From positions 1-5,781 of the forward strand of contig JBHIER010000239.1 of NCBI GenBank assembly GCA_046760705.1: a DNA stretch of 5,781 nt. Direction: 5' to 3'. This DNA is from JBHIER01 sp046760705 [NCBI: bacterium]. Lineage in GTDB: Bacteria > JBHIER01 > G020348925. Below the pieces are notes generated by a model. That model made no database searches, was not told where the DNA came from, and saw only the letters and a program-made list of their open reading frames with translations. Positions 5,766 through 5,781 of the stretch are shown one piece after another (the stretch's first letter is position 1; each line of letters starts with the position of its first letter). The translations under genes and the position numbers were made by a program.

Positions 5766-5781
5766 AATTTAGGTCAAGTTT

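Overview
This window looks like chromosomal DNA from a bacterium with moderate to high GC content. It is probably a member of the FCB/candidate-phylum group (KSB1/Calditrichota, Latescibacterota, Zixibacteria and similar). That is an inference from the last third of the window, where an M6-type metallopeptidase, cohesin-like repeats, Fn3, IPT/TIG and a FlgD-like C-terminal sorting domain with an NYPNPFNP motif lie in sequence. This architecture is typical of large secreted proteins from that group. The first two genes are housekeeping genes and do not narrow the taxonomy.

Region 1 (1-3169) is compact and intact. A few codons of an unidentified upstream gene end in a GTGA overlap with the start of a RecJ-like DHH/DHHA1 exonuclease gene (42-1772). 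After a 53-base gap comes trkA (1826-3169), the NAD-binding regulatory subunit of a Trk/Ktr-type potassium uptake system. All are on the plus strand and could be co-transcribed. No trkH/trkG membrane subunit is in the window.

Region 2 (3170 to about 3687) is non-coding. Its first part is GC-rich and carries several hairpins and nested inverted repeats built around a CGTAGGGG-type motif, which look like a REP/MITE-like dispersed repeat. A terminator-like hairpin with a T5 run sits at 3611-3635. Composition then falls abruptly from about 63% GC (3421-3480) to about 32-35% GC (3661-3720, 3781-3840).

Region 3 (about 3688-5765) is the wreck of one large secreted protein gene. Recognisable domains follow each other in the right order but switch reading frame five times, and large pieces are missing between some of them. 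I annotate it as one pseudogene plus its surviving domain segments. Two details stand out. The zinc motif reads HExxHxxGxxH. The C-terminal sorting domain contains a 62-base inverted array of degenerate heptamers (four units per arm), which accounts for an in-frame 63-base insertion.

I did not find a convincing new multi-gene system. The most unusual items are the heptamer inverted array, the divergent RecJ motifs and the repeat-rich intergenic region.
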